Of a stretch of DNA of 64,000 nucleotides, positions 54,297 to 63,663 are shown one piece after another. This stretch comes from CBDDEH01 sp965226865 (GTDB lineage Bacteria; Chloroflexota; Dehalococcoidia; Lucifugimonadales; JAGWBF01). The position numbers and the translations under genes are program-made. The stretch spans positions 248,001 through 312,000 of the forward strand of contig CBDDEH010000002.1 of NCBI GenBank assembly GCA_965226865.1. The letters run 5' to 3'. Every line of letters starts with the position of its first letter. Within the stretch, counting starts at the first letter, position 1. The notes beneath the pieces are model-generated. The model searched no databases, was not told the origin of the DNA, and was given only the letters and a program-made list of their open reading frames with translations.

Positions 54297-55490
54297 TCAG
54301 GACAAACAGCGCATCGCGGCCTCGGTCAACAGTCGAGTGGCGATCTGTAGCGAATCTTCGTCTATGTCGAACTGGGGGCTGTGATGGGACGCGGTGATGC
54401 CGCGTCCTGAGTTGGCGCAGCCGACGAGGAAGTAGCAGCCAGGGGCTTGCTTCAGAAAGAAGGCTACGTCGTCACCGACCTGAGGTGGTGGAATTGTCAC
54501 GACGTTTTCCTGCCCGACGATCTGGCCGGCGACGTCAGCCACCAGCTCCGATACAGCCGGGTCATTGGTTACAACAGGCGCGCCCCGTAGGTGGCGGAAC
54601 TCTCCTTCGCCTCGAAGCGCCGCCGCCACCGACGACGTTATCTCTTCCGTCCTCTTGAGAACAAACTCCCGCACCGAGTCGTCTAGTGTCCTCACCGTTC
54701 CCTTCAACTCCACCTCTTCCGAGACGACGTTGAAGGCGGTGCCACCGTGTATGGTGCCGAATCCTAGGACGGCCGGCTGCGTGGGTGGCACCTCTCTGCT
54801 CAAGACTGCCTGAAGGGCCGTTACGACGTGACAGGATATCAGGATGGGGTCCACCGAGAGATGGGGCATACCGCCATGACCCCCCTTACCCCTAACCACC
54901 AGCTTGATTTCGTCTGCGCTGGAAAATATTGGTCCTGCCTGACACGTTACCTGACCCACAGGCAGACCGCTCCAGAGGTGGAAACTGAGCACGCGATCGA
55001 CTGTGGGATTCTCCATCACTCCTTCTTCGATCATCTTGATGGCGCCGCCAATTACCTCTTCCGCCGGCTGAAACACCAGCTTGACCGTGCCCTTCAACCC
55101 ATCGCGGTGTTTGGTCAGCAGTTCGGCGACGGCCATGCCCACGGCGGTGTGGCCGTCATGCCCGCATGCGTGCATCACTCCAGGTACCGTGGATGAGTAG
55201 GGTCTGTCCTGGGGCTCTTGGATGGGCAAAGCGTCGATATCGACACGTATCATCAGGGTTTCGCCAGGCTGATCGCCCTCGAGGATGCCTACGACGCCCG
55301 TCTCAGCCACACCACGCCTGACAGCCCAGCCCAGTTTGCCTAGACGGGTAGCTACGATCTCGGCTGTACGGTGCTCTTGAAACGAGAGTTCCGGATTGCG
55401 ATGGAGATCTCGCCTGTCTGCGACCAATCGGTCAGTAAGGGTCGCTACGTCACCGGCCAGGTCTCTCACCATATCTCGCTGGAGTCCCAT
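54297..55490 (-). CDS. M20-family amidohydrolase (N-acyl-amino-acid/hippurate hydrolase type)
   Basis: This 397-residue M20D metallopeptidase-like protein has HRNPELSFQEHRTAEIV, IRVDIDALPIQEP, MHACGHDGHTAVGMAVAELL (metal ligands), VFQPAEEVIGGAIKMIEEG (catalytic Glu) and a late ASHHSPQFDIDE His. The family hydrolyses N-acyl or aryl-amide bonds of amino acids, using a di-metal centre. The lid dimerisation domain sits at about 190-300. It is cytoplasmic. It is the first ordinary chromosomal protein gene beyond tRNA-Asn and stands alone. Start at 55490 has AGGAGAG upstream. Confidence 0.92.
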   Translation of the reverse strand: MGLQRDMVRDLAGDVATLTDRLVADRRDLHRNPELSFQEHRTAEIVATRLGKLGWAVRRGVAETGVVGILEGDQPGETLMIRVDIDALPIQEPQDRPYSSTVPGVMHACGHDGHTAVGMAVAELLTKHRDGLKGTVKLVFQPAEEVIGGAIKMIEEGVMENPTVDRVLSFHLWSGLPVGQVTCQAGPIFSSADEIKLVVRGKGGHGGMPHLSVDPILISCHVVTALQAVLSREVPPTQPAVLGFGTIHGGTAFNVVSEEVELKGTVRTLDDSVREFVLKRTEEITSSVAAALRGEGEFRHLRGAPVVTNDPAVSELVADVAGQIVGQENVVTIPPPQVGDDVAFFLKQAPGCYFLVGCANSGRGITASHHSPQFDIDEDSLQIATRLLTEAAMRCLS

Positions 55491-55569
55491 AGCTCTCCTT
55501 TGCTGGCTATTTTATCATAGCGGCACGCGACTGCTTGAGAATAAAAACCCGCCATAATATACTTCCGAC

Positions 55570-56244
55570 GTGGTAGAAGAGCAGCAAACCGACAGACCAG
55601 TCACGCCTGAGGAGCTTCGCCTGTTTCCTTTGAACGTCGTATTGTTCCCGGAGATGCCTTTGCCCCTTCGCGTTTTCGAAGAGCGGTACAAGCTGATGAT
55701 AAGCGAATGTCTTGAGTCTGAAGAGCCATTCGGGGTAGTGCTTATTCGCTCTGGGAGAGAGGTGGGTGGGCCGGCCAGGCCTTTTGAGGTTGGGACTACC
55801 GCTCACATAGTCAAGGTGGAGAAGCTGGAGGAAGGGCGAATGAACCTGGCCACGGTAGGGGTGAGCAGGTTTCGAATTGTTGAGCAAATACAAAAGGTGC
55901 CCTATCTCAAGGCAACGGTTGAATATCTGCACGACGACCTGACAGGAATGGGCGAAGAAGTCTTGAAAAATGCCCGGGAACTCTTCGAGCAATATACCGG
56001 CAACCTAGCTGGACTTCGGGGTGGATGGGCAAGCCAGTCCCAGTCACCGGAAGACCCGACCCAACTGTCTTACTCTATTGCACGCTATCTGGACCTACCT
56101 CCAGTAGCGCAACAACGTCTCCTATCGGTTAGCCAGACGGCCGACCGTCTGCAGTTCGAGATTCCATTGCTCGAAGGGGCCAACGAGCGGTTGCGGGAAC
56201 AGATCCTCAAACGCAATCCTTACAAAGGGCCCCGGCTCAACTAG
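55570..56244 (+). CDS. LON substrate-binding (LonN/ASB) domain protein
   Basis: This 224-residue stand-alone LON N-terminal domain protein starts at a GTG. Visible marks are LRLFPLNVVLFPEMPLPLRV, FEERYKLMISECLESEEPFG, GTTAHIVKVEKLEEGRMNLA, TVGVSRFRIVEQIQKVPYLK and the helical end TADRLQFEIPLLEGANERL. Full Lon proteases add AAA and Ser-Lys protease domains, absent here. Such isolated domains are thought to bind unfolded or specific proteins. It is divergent from the M20 gene and converges with the FAH hydrolase gene, 13 bases apart. Confidence 0.9.
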   Translation: MVEEQQTDRPVTPEELRLFPLNVVLFPEMPLPLRVFEERYKLMISECLESEEPFGVVLIRSGREVGGPARPFEVGTTAHIVKVEKLEEGRMNLATVGVSRFRIVEQIQKVPYLKATVEYLHDDLTGMGEEVLKNARELFEQYTGNLAGLRGGWASQSQSPEDPTQLSYSIARYLDLPPVAQQRLLSVSQTADRLQFEIPLLEGANERLREQILKRNPYKGPRLN

Positions 56245-56257
56245 GCTCGAGTCCCGC

Positions 56258-57019
56258 TCACTCCTCAGTTTTCACAGGGTTGGATAGAACCCCTACGCCC
56301 TCTACTTCGACCTCGACGACATCACCGTCGTCGAGCTTTGCCGGATCGCCCGGAGTCCCGGTATATATCAGGTCTCCAGGTTCTAGGGTCATATGCCGGG
56401 AAACCCAACTAATGATAGTTGGCACATCATGAATTAGGTGTGAAGTGGACTCAGCTTGCACTTCCTTCCCATTAATCCTGGCCCGCACCATGGTATTTCG
56501 CGGATCGACCTCGTCCGAGATGTATGGACCTACCGCGGCAAATGTGTCGAAGGACTTAGCCCGCCACCACTGATCGTCGCCGTGCTGCCACTCCCTGGCG
56601 CTAACGTCATTACCGCAGGTGTAACCCAACACGTGGTTAAGGGCATCCTCCGTTGATGTGTTTTTACAAGGAGTTTTGATGACGATCACCATCTCGCCCT
56701 CTTCCTCGACGGTGGGTACGTTTTTGGGCCGGATGATGGCGTCCCCGTGGCCGATAAGGGCGGAGGGGGTTTTGATGAATATGAGTGGCTCTTTGGGGGC
56801 CTCTCTGTGACCCTCACCAATGTGGCTGCTGTAGTTCAGTCCGACCGCCAGGATTTTCGTCGGCTCGGTCGGAGCGAGCAGTTTCACCTCGGATAAGTCG
56901 TGCGTGTGGTCTGTAATCCGGTACTCTTGGAAGGGACTGGTCGTGATCTCGCGGAGAGTCGTGCCATCGACCACTCCATAGCTCACTTGCCCATGAGCGA
57001 GGTATCGTGCGAACTTCAT
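56258..57019 (-). CDS. Fumarylacetoacetate hydrolase (FAH) family protein
   Basis: The protein has 253 residues. FAH-fold features are ILAVGLNYSSHIGEGH, VPTVEEEGEMVIVI (metal-binding Glu pair), GYTCGNDVSAREWQ (metal-binding Asp), KSFDTFAAVGPYI and LIYTGTPGDPAKLDDGDVVE. Members hydrolyse C-C bonds of diketo acids or act as 2-hydroxyhepta-2,4-diene-1,7-dioate isomerases in aromatic breakdown; relatives also include oxaloacetate decarboxylases. The exact reaction cannot be chosen from sequence. No aromatic-degradation gene cluster is adjacent. Confidence 0.92.
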   Translation of the reverse strand: MKFARYLAHGQVSYGVVDGTTLREITTSPFQEYRITDHTHDLSEVKLLAPTEPTKILAVGLNYSSHIGEGHREAPKEPLIFIKTPSALIGHGDAIIRPKNVPTVEEEGEMVIVIKTPCKNTSTEDALNHVLGYTCGNDVSAREWQHGDDQWWRAKSFDTFAAVGPYISDEVDPRNTMVRARINGKEVQAESTSHLIHDVPTIISWVSRHMTLEPGDLIYTGTPGDPAKLDDGDVVEVEVEGVGVLSNPVKTEE

Positions 57020-57137
57020 CTGACTCCTTTCGGCCTTGGTGGTGTGGAACAGATTGGTCGGGGAGGGCTAGACATCAAGTCTGATGCCCGGCCCGAGCGC
57101 TGGTTTGCGACCCACCAAGACAGGTGACAATATGAAA

Positions 57138-57848
57138 TTAGCCGGCTGGAGTCTCTGTTATAGTGACGGTCTCGATCGCTACTTCTTGCAGAGGCTTGTC
57201 ACGCGCGTCCTTTGATACCTTGGAGATCGCTTCGGCGACGTCCTGCCCTTCAACTACCCTGCCGAATATGGCGTGGTTGCCGTTCAGATGTGGAGTCGCC
57301 ACAGTCGTGATGAAAAACTGGCTTCCACTGGCCTCGGTAGGGGTTCCAGCCGTGGCCAGATAGCCGGGTTTGTCGAAGATGAGATCGGGGACAATTTCGT
57401 AAGCCATTCGATATCCAGGTCCTCCGATACCCGAGCCTAACGGGTCGCCGCCCTGGATCATGAATTGTTCTATGACTCGATGGAAAATTAGTCCGTCGTA
57501 GAACCCATCTCGAGCCAGGAAGACGAAGTTATTTGCGGTAACGGGGGTTTGCTTCGGGAATAACTCGATAACGATGTCTCCCATCGTGGTCTTGATGGTG
57601 GCGGTGTATTTATTGTCCACATTTATGGTCATCGGGGGCAGGCCTGAATATTGCTTGATGGCGACTCCTTCCGGTGTGGGCGTATTAGGAAGTGGTGTAG
57701 ATGAGGGCACCGTAGGTGGTAGAGAACGTGGCGTGGGTGTTGAGGTCGGGGTAGGCGTCGATGTAGCGTCGGAGCTGCATGCTGCGAACACCATCGCTCC
57801 AATTACTAGGATAGCCAGAGCTCGGATCACGAGAATATTATAGCCCAT
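57138..57848 (-). CDS. Cyclophilin-type peptidyl-prolyl isomerase lipoprotein
   Basis: The protein has 236 residues from the ATG at 57848; a start six codons upstream is possible. It has a lipoprotein signal with Cys24 (MVFAAC), a Thr/Pro linker to about 55, then a full cyclophilin domain: TTMGDIVIELFPKQTPVTAN, NFVFLARDGFYDGLIFHRVI (catalytic Arg in FHR), EQFMIQGGDPLGSGIGGPGY, SGSQFFITTVATPHLNGNHA and IFGRVVEGQDVAEAISKV. It catalyses proline isomerisation in folding of exported proteins at the outer membrane face. Confidence 0.94.
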   Translation of the reverse strand: MGYNILVIRALAILVIGAMVFAACSSDATSTPTPTSTPTPRSLPPTVPSSTPLPNTPTPEGVAIKQYSGLPPMTINVDNKYTATIKTTMGDIVIELFPKQTPVTANNFVFLARDGFYDGLIFHRVIEQFMIQGGDPLGSGIGGPGYRMAYEIVPDLIFDKPGYLATAGTPTEASGSQFFITTVATPHLNGNHAIFGRVVEGQDVAEAISKVSKDARDKPLQEVAIETVTITETPAG

Positions 57849-57944
57849 TGCTTCTTTACCAGTCACGTTCTTTGAAATCGATATCGCGACGGATATAATG
57901 ATTCCAGCTTTTAACGCTTTTAAAACCGGCTCGAATGGAGAGTT

Positions 57945-58919
57945 GTGTCGAAACCGAAGGTAGTCTTACTAACCACAACCGTCAGACAACGGGCGGAGTA
58001 CACGGCCAGCTTGGCCCCACTTGATCTGGACGTAACCATTGTGGATGCCACGCTCCCAGACGAAGAGAAGATCCCATTGTGTAAGGATGCCGATGCTCTT
58101 TTGGTGGCCTCTTTGAACGTTTCCCTAGAATTAATCCAAAGCTGCCCCAACGTGAAGATCATCCAGCTTGTTAGTGCTGGATACGATCATATCGACCTCA
58201 AAGCCGTAGGCGAGATGGGCATTCCGGTCGCCAATAACGGCGGTGCCAATGCCATCGCTGTGGCCGAGCACACCCTCGGCCTCATGCTCTCCCTTACCAA
58301 GAAGATCAATCGGCAGTGGCACAATACCTCGATCGAGCGCAGGTGGCGGGATGGGTTAAACGTTCTCGATTTTGGCGAGATCACATATAAGACCGTTGGC
58401 ATCGTTGGTCTCGGGCGGATAGGCAAGCAAGTTGCCAAAAGGCTGACAGGCTTCGAGACCAGAACTATTTATAACGACATCGTAGAGATACCTCTGGAAA
58501 TCCAGAGAGAACTAAAAGCGACCCCTGTGAGTCTGAAGGAGTTGTTACGAGAGTCAGACTTCGTTACTCTTCATGTCCCTCTAACCTCCGAAACAAGAAA
58601 AATGATTGGGAATGAGGAGTTGGAGACGATGAAGCGGACCGCCTACCTCATAAACACCAGCCGAGGGCCTGTCGTCGACCAGACTGCCGTTTATCAGGCG
58701 CTTGTAGGCAAGCGTATCGCCGGGGCTGGCCTGGATGCGTTGGAGCCAGAGCCGATATCCTCTGATGACCCGCTCCTGGATATGGACAACGTCATAGTAA
58801 CGCCACACCTGGGAGGACTCACAGTCGAGGCATTTGCTAGGCAGGCGGAGCTTGGCTACGCCAACATAAAGCGAGCCCTAGCCGGCGAGCCCCTGGAGTC
58901 GGTAGTTACGCCCGATTAG
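57945..58919 (+). CDS. D-isomer-specific 2-hydroxyacid dehydrogenase
   Basis: This 324-residue NAD-dependent dehydrogenase starts at a GTG with GGAGAG upstream. The Rossmann motif is TVGIVGLGRIGKQVAKRL (GxGxxG) near residue 150. Catalytic Arg is in INTSRGPVVD, Glu in LDALEPEPIS and His in VIVTPHLGGLTVEAF. It would reduce a 2-keto acid to the D-2-hydroxy acid (glyoxylate, hydroxypyruvate, phosphoglycerate or similar); the substrate is not determined. It is divergent from the cyclophilin gene. Its stop overlaps the end of the convergent FIST gene by 4 bases. Confidence 0.93.
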   Translation: MSKPKVVLLTTTVRQRAEYTASLAPLDLDVTIVDATLPDEEKIPLCKDADALLVASLNVSLELIQSCPNVKIIQLVSAGYDHIDLKAVGEMGIPVANNGGANAIAVAEHTLGLMLSLTKKINRQWHNTSIERRWRDGLNVLDFGEITYKTVGIVGLGRIGKQVAKRLTGFETRTIYNDIVEIPLEIQRELKATPVSLKELLRESDFVTLHVPLTSETRKMIGNEELETMKRTAYLINTSRGPVVDQTAVYQALVGKRIAGAGLDALEPEPISSDDPLLDMDNVIVTPHLGGLTVEAFARQAELGYANIKRALAGEPLESVVTPD

Positions 58920-60103
58920 CTCTCGGCCGACCGGAAGATACCGAAGGAGCTGGTGTAACCGTGGAGGAACGTAGTCCCCCCCACGGGTCCGATCTCCCCG
59001 TTACAGAAGAATCCACCTAGAGGAATCGTGCCTATCTTGTCACGGAATAGGTCGGAATCGTGGTCAGGGCGTCCATAGAGATGTTCGCCGCGGCCCAGGC
59101 ATGAAAATAGCAAAGCTCCTTCGCCATCTGTCGCCTGGGTTTCACTTGAGTAACGGCTAAGCAGAACAGCCAAGTCTTCCGCTGAGGTCAAAGCATCGCG
59201 TAGGTGGAACTGGACCCGCTGGCCCTCCCTGAGCATCTCACCGATCGCCATGACGCCTGCGTTGGAATCCAGTCCAATGATATTGCGGATGAGGAAGTCT
59301 CCTTGACCAGGGTCGTCATTGAAGTCGTCCATTACTATCCCCAAGAAGAGCGAATGACGCATAAGCTCCCGGTCGCGTTCGCTGGAGGCGGAGAAAATCT
59401 CCTGGAGTATTTCTAAGGGCGGCTTATCATCCAGCTCCAGCAATACGTTCTGCTTGTTCTTTGTCACGCACATAAGCTCGCCTATCGGCCTGCAGCCCTG
59501 GGCGACGACAGTGTCCACGATGATGTTGCCATATAAAGCTATGCCGATAGCGCCCGATCTGTATGCTTTGCCCCCAAGAAAGAGGGCATTCTCACCTTGG
59601 CGCCGGCCGTCGCTGGCCATTCCGCCGATCTTGACACTCTTGGGGAAGGCGTAATCGAGTCCCATGATCAGGTTCTGGGCTGGGAAGCTAAACGGATCAA
59701 CAAGTAACAGAAAGCTTGGATCGTTTTCGGGTGAAATATCCAGCGCCTCATGCCAGGCTTCCGGGCCCGCATCCAGGTCTGGCAGATTCTCGCCTTCCAA
59801 GTAGAGGGGAGTGAGTTCAACGTCCGGTAGATGGGCAGCGGTTAGAGAAACGCTGGGGCGATGCTCTATCTCCTTCCCGCCTCCTATGACTCCTCCTCCC
59901 GAGCACCCGAATAGCAACGTCGGTCCGAAATGCTCTATTATCGCGCTAGGAACCAGGTCATACTCGGAGGCAAAGCTGGATGAAACAAATGCCACCACCA
60001 GATCGGGTGGAGTGGAGCCCATTGTCTCCTTGATTCCGGATACACACTCTTCAACCGCGGTATCGAAACTTTCGTTGTCAGAGACCCTGGAAGCCCACTT
60101 CAT
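58916..60103 (-). CDS. FIST domain sensory protein
   Basis: The protein has 395 residues from the ATG at 60103; a GTG eight codons upstream is an alternative. The FIST-N domain spans about 20-225 (DLVVAFVSSSFASEYDLVPS, LLFGCSGGGVIGGGKEIEHR, GGMASDGRRQGENALFLGGK). The FIST-C domain (about 230-375) contains EMLREGQRVQFHLRDALTSA, GALLFSCLGRGEHLYGRPDH and PLGGFFCNGEIGPVGG. FIST domains are proposed to bind small ligands such as amino acids in signalling. No kinase or cyclase is fused, so its output partner is unknown. Confidence 0.92.
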   Translation of the reverse strand: MKWASRVSDNESFDTAVEECVSGIKETMGSTPPDLVVAFVSSSFASEYDLVPSAIIEHFGPTLLFGCSGGGVIGGGKEIEHRPSVSLTAAHLPDVELTPLYLEGENLPDLDAGPEAWHEALDISPENDPSFLLLVDPFSFPAQNLIMGLDYAFPKSVKIGGMASDGRRQGENALFLGGKAYRSGAIGIALYGNIIVDTVVAQGCRPIGELMCVTKNKQNVLLELDDKPPLEILQEIFSASSERDRELMRHSLFLGIVMDDFNDDPGQGDFLIRNIIGLDSNAGVMAIGEMLREGQRVQFHLRDALTSAEDLAVLLSRYSSETQATDGEGALLFSCLGRGEHLYGRPDHDSDLFRDKIGTIPLGGFFCNGEIGPVGGTTFLHGYTSSFGIFRSAES

Positions 60104-60234
60104 TTTCAAGCGTCCACCCTGCACCAATCTATTGCGGCCAGTATATCAGACAAATCTCCGGCCAGCACTCGCCGGGGTGGTGTAATGGCCTGGCATTGTG
60201 GCCAGGTTTAAGCGACAATACAGCCAACAGAACG

Positions 60235-62286
60235 ATGCCGAATAAACTGGTCAACGAAACAAGTCCCTATCTTCTCCAGCATGCCCACAATCCGGTCGAC
60301 TGGTACCCCTGGGGAGAGGAAGCCTTGAAGCGGGCACGAGATGAAGACAAGCCCATTCTGCTGAGCATAGGCTATTCCGCCTGCCACTGGTGCCACGTGA
60401 TGGAACGGGAGTCCTTCGAGAACCCCGAAATAGCCGCTCTCATGAACGAGCACTTCATCAGTATCAAGGTGGACCGGGAGGAGCGCCCGGACCTGGATAG
60501 CCTCTATATGACAGCGGTGCAAGCGATGACGGGTAGCGGAGGCTGGCCGATGACCGTGTTCCTGACCCCTGAGGGGAAGCCGTTCCATGGCGGTACTTAT
60601 TTCCCACCCGAGGACTCGCGCGGAATGCCTGGTTTCCCCCGGGTCCTACTTAGCGTGGCCGAAGCCTACGGTACCCGCCGTGAGGAGATAAACAACGCCA
60701 CACAGCAGATGGTGGCCCACCTAGAGCAGACGGTTCAACCTTCCAGGGCCACCGATATGCTCACACAAGACATTCTCGATCAGGCGTTTCAAACTCTGGC
60801 TCAGAACTATGACTATCAGTATGGTGGTCTGGGCTCCGCGCCCAAGTTCCCCCAACCCATGGGTTATGAGTTCCTTCTTGGATATCACTATCTGACCAAA
60901 AGCGACCAGGCGCTTCAAATGGTGGAAATGGCAATCCAGAACATGGCGCGCGGCGGTATCTATGACCAGATTGGCGGTGGGTTCCATCGCTATTCCACCG
61001 ATGCTTACTGGCTGGTTCCTCATTTCGAAAAGATGCTGTACGACAATGCCCTATTGAGCCGCCTTACCCTGCATGCTTATCAGACGACGAAGAGCCCTTT
61101 TTATAAACGCATCGCAGAGGAGACGTTGGACTACGTCTTGCGAGAGATGACCGCCCCCGAGAGGGGCTTTTATTCGACGCAGGACGCAGACAGCGAGGGG
61201 GAGGAGGGGAAATTCTTTGTCTGGACACCCCAAGAAATCGTCTCAGTATTGGGGTCCGAAGAAGGTTCCTTACTTGGACGATACTGGGGAGTTAGTGACC
61301 ATGGCAATTTTGAAGGCAAGAATATCCTACACGTCCCCCAAGGGCCGGAATCCTTTGCCGCCGAGAACGGAATGACCTTTGAAGAGCTTGAAGAGGTAGT
61401 GGCTAGCGGGAAGGCCAGGCTTCTCGAGGCGCGTGAACGCCGAGTCCATCCGGCCCGCGACGAGAAGATCCTTACCGCCTGGAACGGATTGATGATTCGC
61501 GGTTTCGCCGAAGCTGCCTCTATCATGGATCGGGATGATTGCCGACAGGCAGCGGTGGCCAGCGCCTCCTTTGTCCTGGGCAGCATGCGTAAGGAAGGCC
61601 GGCTCTTGCGCACTTACAAGAACGGTGAGGCCAAGCTCAAAGGCTATCTAGAGGACTATTCTTTCATGATCGATGGCCTCCTTGCGCTATACGAGGCGAC
61701 CTTCGATAACAAGTGGTTGGCGGGGGCACGCTCGCTAGCTGATGACATGATCGACCTGTTCTGGGACGAGCAACAGGGGGCCTTCTATGACACCGGCCGT
61801 GACCACGAAGCCTTGGTGGTGAGACCACGAGATGTGTTCGACAATGCCGTACCTTCAGGTAGCTCGGTAGCTACGGATGTGTTGCTCAAACTGGCGGTGA
61901 TTACAGGCCAAGCCGACTATTCTCGACACGCCTCAACCTCACTACGTTCCATGCAAGAGTACATGTCTCGCGCTCCTACTGGTGCGGGGCACTGGCTTGA
62001 GGCTTTGAGTTTCTATCTGTCTACACCCCATGAAGTCGCCATCGTAGGAAACTTCGACCAACAGTCTACCAAGGCGCTGCTGGAGGTTGTGTTTGGTAAC
62101 TATCTACCCAACAAAGTCGTTACGGGAAGCGGGCCTGGGCAGTTGGAAGAGGGTTCCGAGGCGACTCCTTTGCTCCGGGACCGCGTCATGGTAGATGGGC
62201 AACCCACCGCCTACGTATGCCAGAACTACGTCTGCCAGCTTCCCGTAACCGAGCCGGCCGCTCTAGCCCAGCAACTGGACGTCTAG
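60235..62286 (+). CDS. DUF255/YyaL thioredoxin-domain protein (SSP411 family)
   Basis: The protein has 683 residues from the ATG at 60235; the frame opens 13 codons earlier without family similarity. The N-terminal thioredoxin-like domain is typical: NKLVNETSPYLLQHAHNPVD, WYPWGEEALKRARDEDKPIL, SACHWCHVMERESFENPEIA (CxxC-like CHWC), TGSGGWPMTVFLTPEGKPF. An (alpha/alpha)6-type domain follows, with GGGFHRYSTDAYWLVPHFEK and EKILTAWNGLMIRG. The family is conserved from bacteria to man (SPATA20). Function is not settled; a redox or sugar-binding role is suggested. It is cytoplasmic. Confidence 0.94.
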   Translation: MPNKLVNETSPYLLQHAHNPVDWYPWGEEALKRARDEDKPILLSIGYSACHWCHVMERESFENPEIAALMNEHFISIKVDREERPDLDSLYMTAVQAMTGSGGWPMTVFLTPEGKPFHGGTYFPPEDSRGMPGFPRVLLSVAEAYGTRREEINNATQQMVAHLEQTVQPSRATDMLTQDILDQAFQTLAQNYDYQYGGLGSAPKFPQPMGYEFLLGYHYLTKSDQALQMVEMAIQNMARGGIYDQIGGGFHRYSTDAYWLVPHFEKMLYDNALLSRLTLHAYQTTKSPFYKRIAEETLDYVLREMTAPERGFYSTQDADSEGEEGKFFVWTPQEIVSVLGSEEGSLLGRYWGVSDHGNFEGKNILHVPQGPESFAAENGMTFEELEEVVASGKARLLEARERRVHPARDEKILTAWNGLMIRGFAEAASIMDRDDCRQAAVASASFVLGSMRKEGRLLRTYKNGEAKLKGYLEDYSFMIDGLLALYEATFDNKWLAGARSLADDMIDLFWDEQQGAFYDTGRDHEALVVRPRDVFDNAVPSGSSVATDVLLKLAVITGQADYSRHASTSLRSMQEYMSRAPTGAGHWLEALSFYLSTPHEVAIVGNFDQQSTKALLEVVFGNYLPNKVVTGSGPGQLEEGSEATPLLRDRVMVDGQPTAYVCQNYVCQLPVTEPAALAQQLDV

Positions 62287-62383
62287 CGACACTTCACGAA
62301 ATCCGGCGGTTCCCCTATAATGGCTGATGCTTCATGCCGGGGAGCAAGCTTTCGAATATCTGAACTTTCAGAAGGGAGTCCGC

Positions 62384-63586
62384 ATGGTAGACAGTCAAGC
62401 GATCGAGGCTGCCAAAGAGCACTTTGGCAAACTGCTCGAGCAGCAACTTCAGCGCGTGGAGAGGCTAAAGGTCGGAGAAGAATGGGCCGACTACACGAAG
62501 GTCAAACCTATTATCGTCGGAATGATTGGCGGCGACGGAATAGGACCCTATATTGCCGCCGAGTCTCAACGAGTCCTGGAGTTTCTGCTGAAGCAGGACG
62601 TTGATAACGGTAAGGTTGATTTTCGGATCATCGAGGGCCTGACCATCGAAAACCGAGCCGAAAAGCTGCAGAGCATACCCGATGACGTACTGGCCGAGAT
62701 CAAGGCCTGCCATGTCGTGCTCAAGGGCCCAACCCATACACCAGAAAAAGGTGATGGCTGGCCCAACCTGGAGAGCGCTAACGTCGCGATGCGGAAAGAG
62801 CTAGACCTTTTCGCCAACATACGTCCCGTTCGCATTCCCAAACAGGGTATTGACTGGACTTTCTTCAGGGAAAACACCGAAGACCTGTATGCAGTTGGCA
62901 GCCAGGGAATAAACGTTACCGATGACCTGGGAATAGACTTCAGGGTAATCACTTCCCCCGGATCAGAGCGCATCATTGAAGCAGCGTTCGCCCACGCCCA
63001 GCGGACTGGCAAGGACACAGTGACAATTGTTACCAAGGCCAACATCGTCAAGACCACCGACGGCAAGTTTCTGGATATGGCCAAGAAGGTCGCCGGCAGA
63101 TACCCCAACATAAAGTGGGAGGGCTGGTACATCGACATTATGACGGCGGCCCTGATCAACCCGGCGCGACAAAAGCAATTCCAGGTGCTCGCGTTGCCTA
63201 ACCTCTACGGAGACATACTCACCGATGAGGCGGCCCAGATCCAGGGCGGCGTCGGCACGGCAGGCAGCGCCAATATGGGCAAGAAATACGGTATGTTCGA
63301 AGCCATACATGGCAGCGCGCCGCGAATGGTCAGGGAAGGCAGAGCTCAATATGCTGACCCAAGCTCAATGATGCGGGCTGGGGGCATGCTGCTGACCCAT
63401 ATAGGCTTTGAGGATCAGGGCAACAAACTTCACATGGCCTTGGACGTTTGTGGCCAATATGAAAGGAAAGTCGCTATTACAGGTCGCGACACCGGCGCCA
63501 CAAGCAGTGAGTTCGGCGACTACATAATGGACACTGTGCAAGACCCGACACTGGACTCTCGCTGGGAGCAGTACGTCAACGCCTAA
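62384..63586 (+). CDS. icd: Isocitrate/isopropylmalate dehydrogenase family, probable isocitrate dehydrogenase
   Basis: The protein has 400 residues from the ATG at 62384 (GAAGGGAG upstream). The beta-decarboxylating dehydrogenase motifs are present: VGMIGGDGIGPYIAAE, FRENTEDLYAVGSQG, VTKANIVKTTDGKFLDMAKK, LPNLYGDILTDEAAQIQGGV, GTAGSANMGKKYGMFEAIHG and SAPR. It oxidises isocitrate to 2-oxoglutarate in the TCA cycle; isopropylmalate or homoisocitrate are less likely substrates. Malate dehydrogenase follows 77 bases downstream on the same strand, supporting a TCA operon. The HGSAPR loop is typical of NAD-preferring members. Confidence 0.88.
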   Translation: MVDSQAIEAAKEHFGKLLEQQLQRVERLKVGEEWADYTKVKPIIVGMIGGDGIGPYIAAESQRVLEFLLKQDVDNGKVDFRIIEGLTIENRAEKLQSIPDDVLAEIKACHVVLKGPTHTPEKGDGWPNLESANVAMRKELDLFANIRPVRIPKQGIDWTFFRENTEDLYAVGSQGINVTDDLGIDFRVITSPGSERIIEAAFAHAQRTGKDTVTIVTKANIVKTTDGKFLDMAKKVAGRYPNIKWEGWYIDIMTAALINPARQKQFQVLALPNLYGDILTDEAAQIQGGVGTAGSANMGKKYGMFEAIHGSAPRMVREGRAQYADPSSMMRAGGMLLTHIGFEDQGNKLHMALDVCGQYERKVAITGRDTGATSSEFGDYIMDTVQDPTLDSRWEQYVNA

Positions 63587-63663
63587 AAGAATCCATACAT
63601 CCCCTTCTCCCTGACTCGGAAGAGGGGGCGAGGTCGATAAATCGACGGAGGTTTTATATACAG

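Noticed and set aside
63597..63640. Terminator between icd and mdh
   Set aside because: The stem is imperfect and no T run follows; the genes are more likely co-transcribed.
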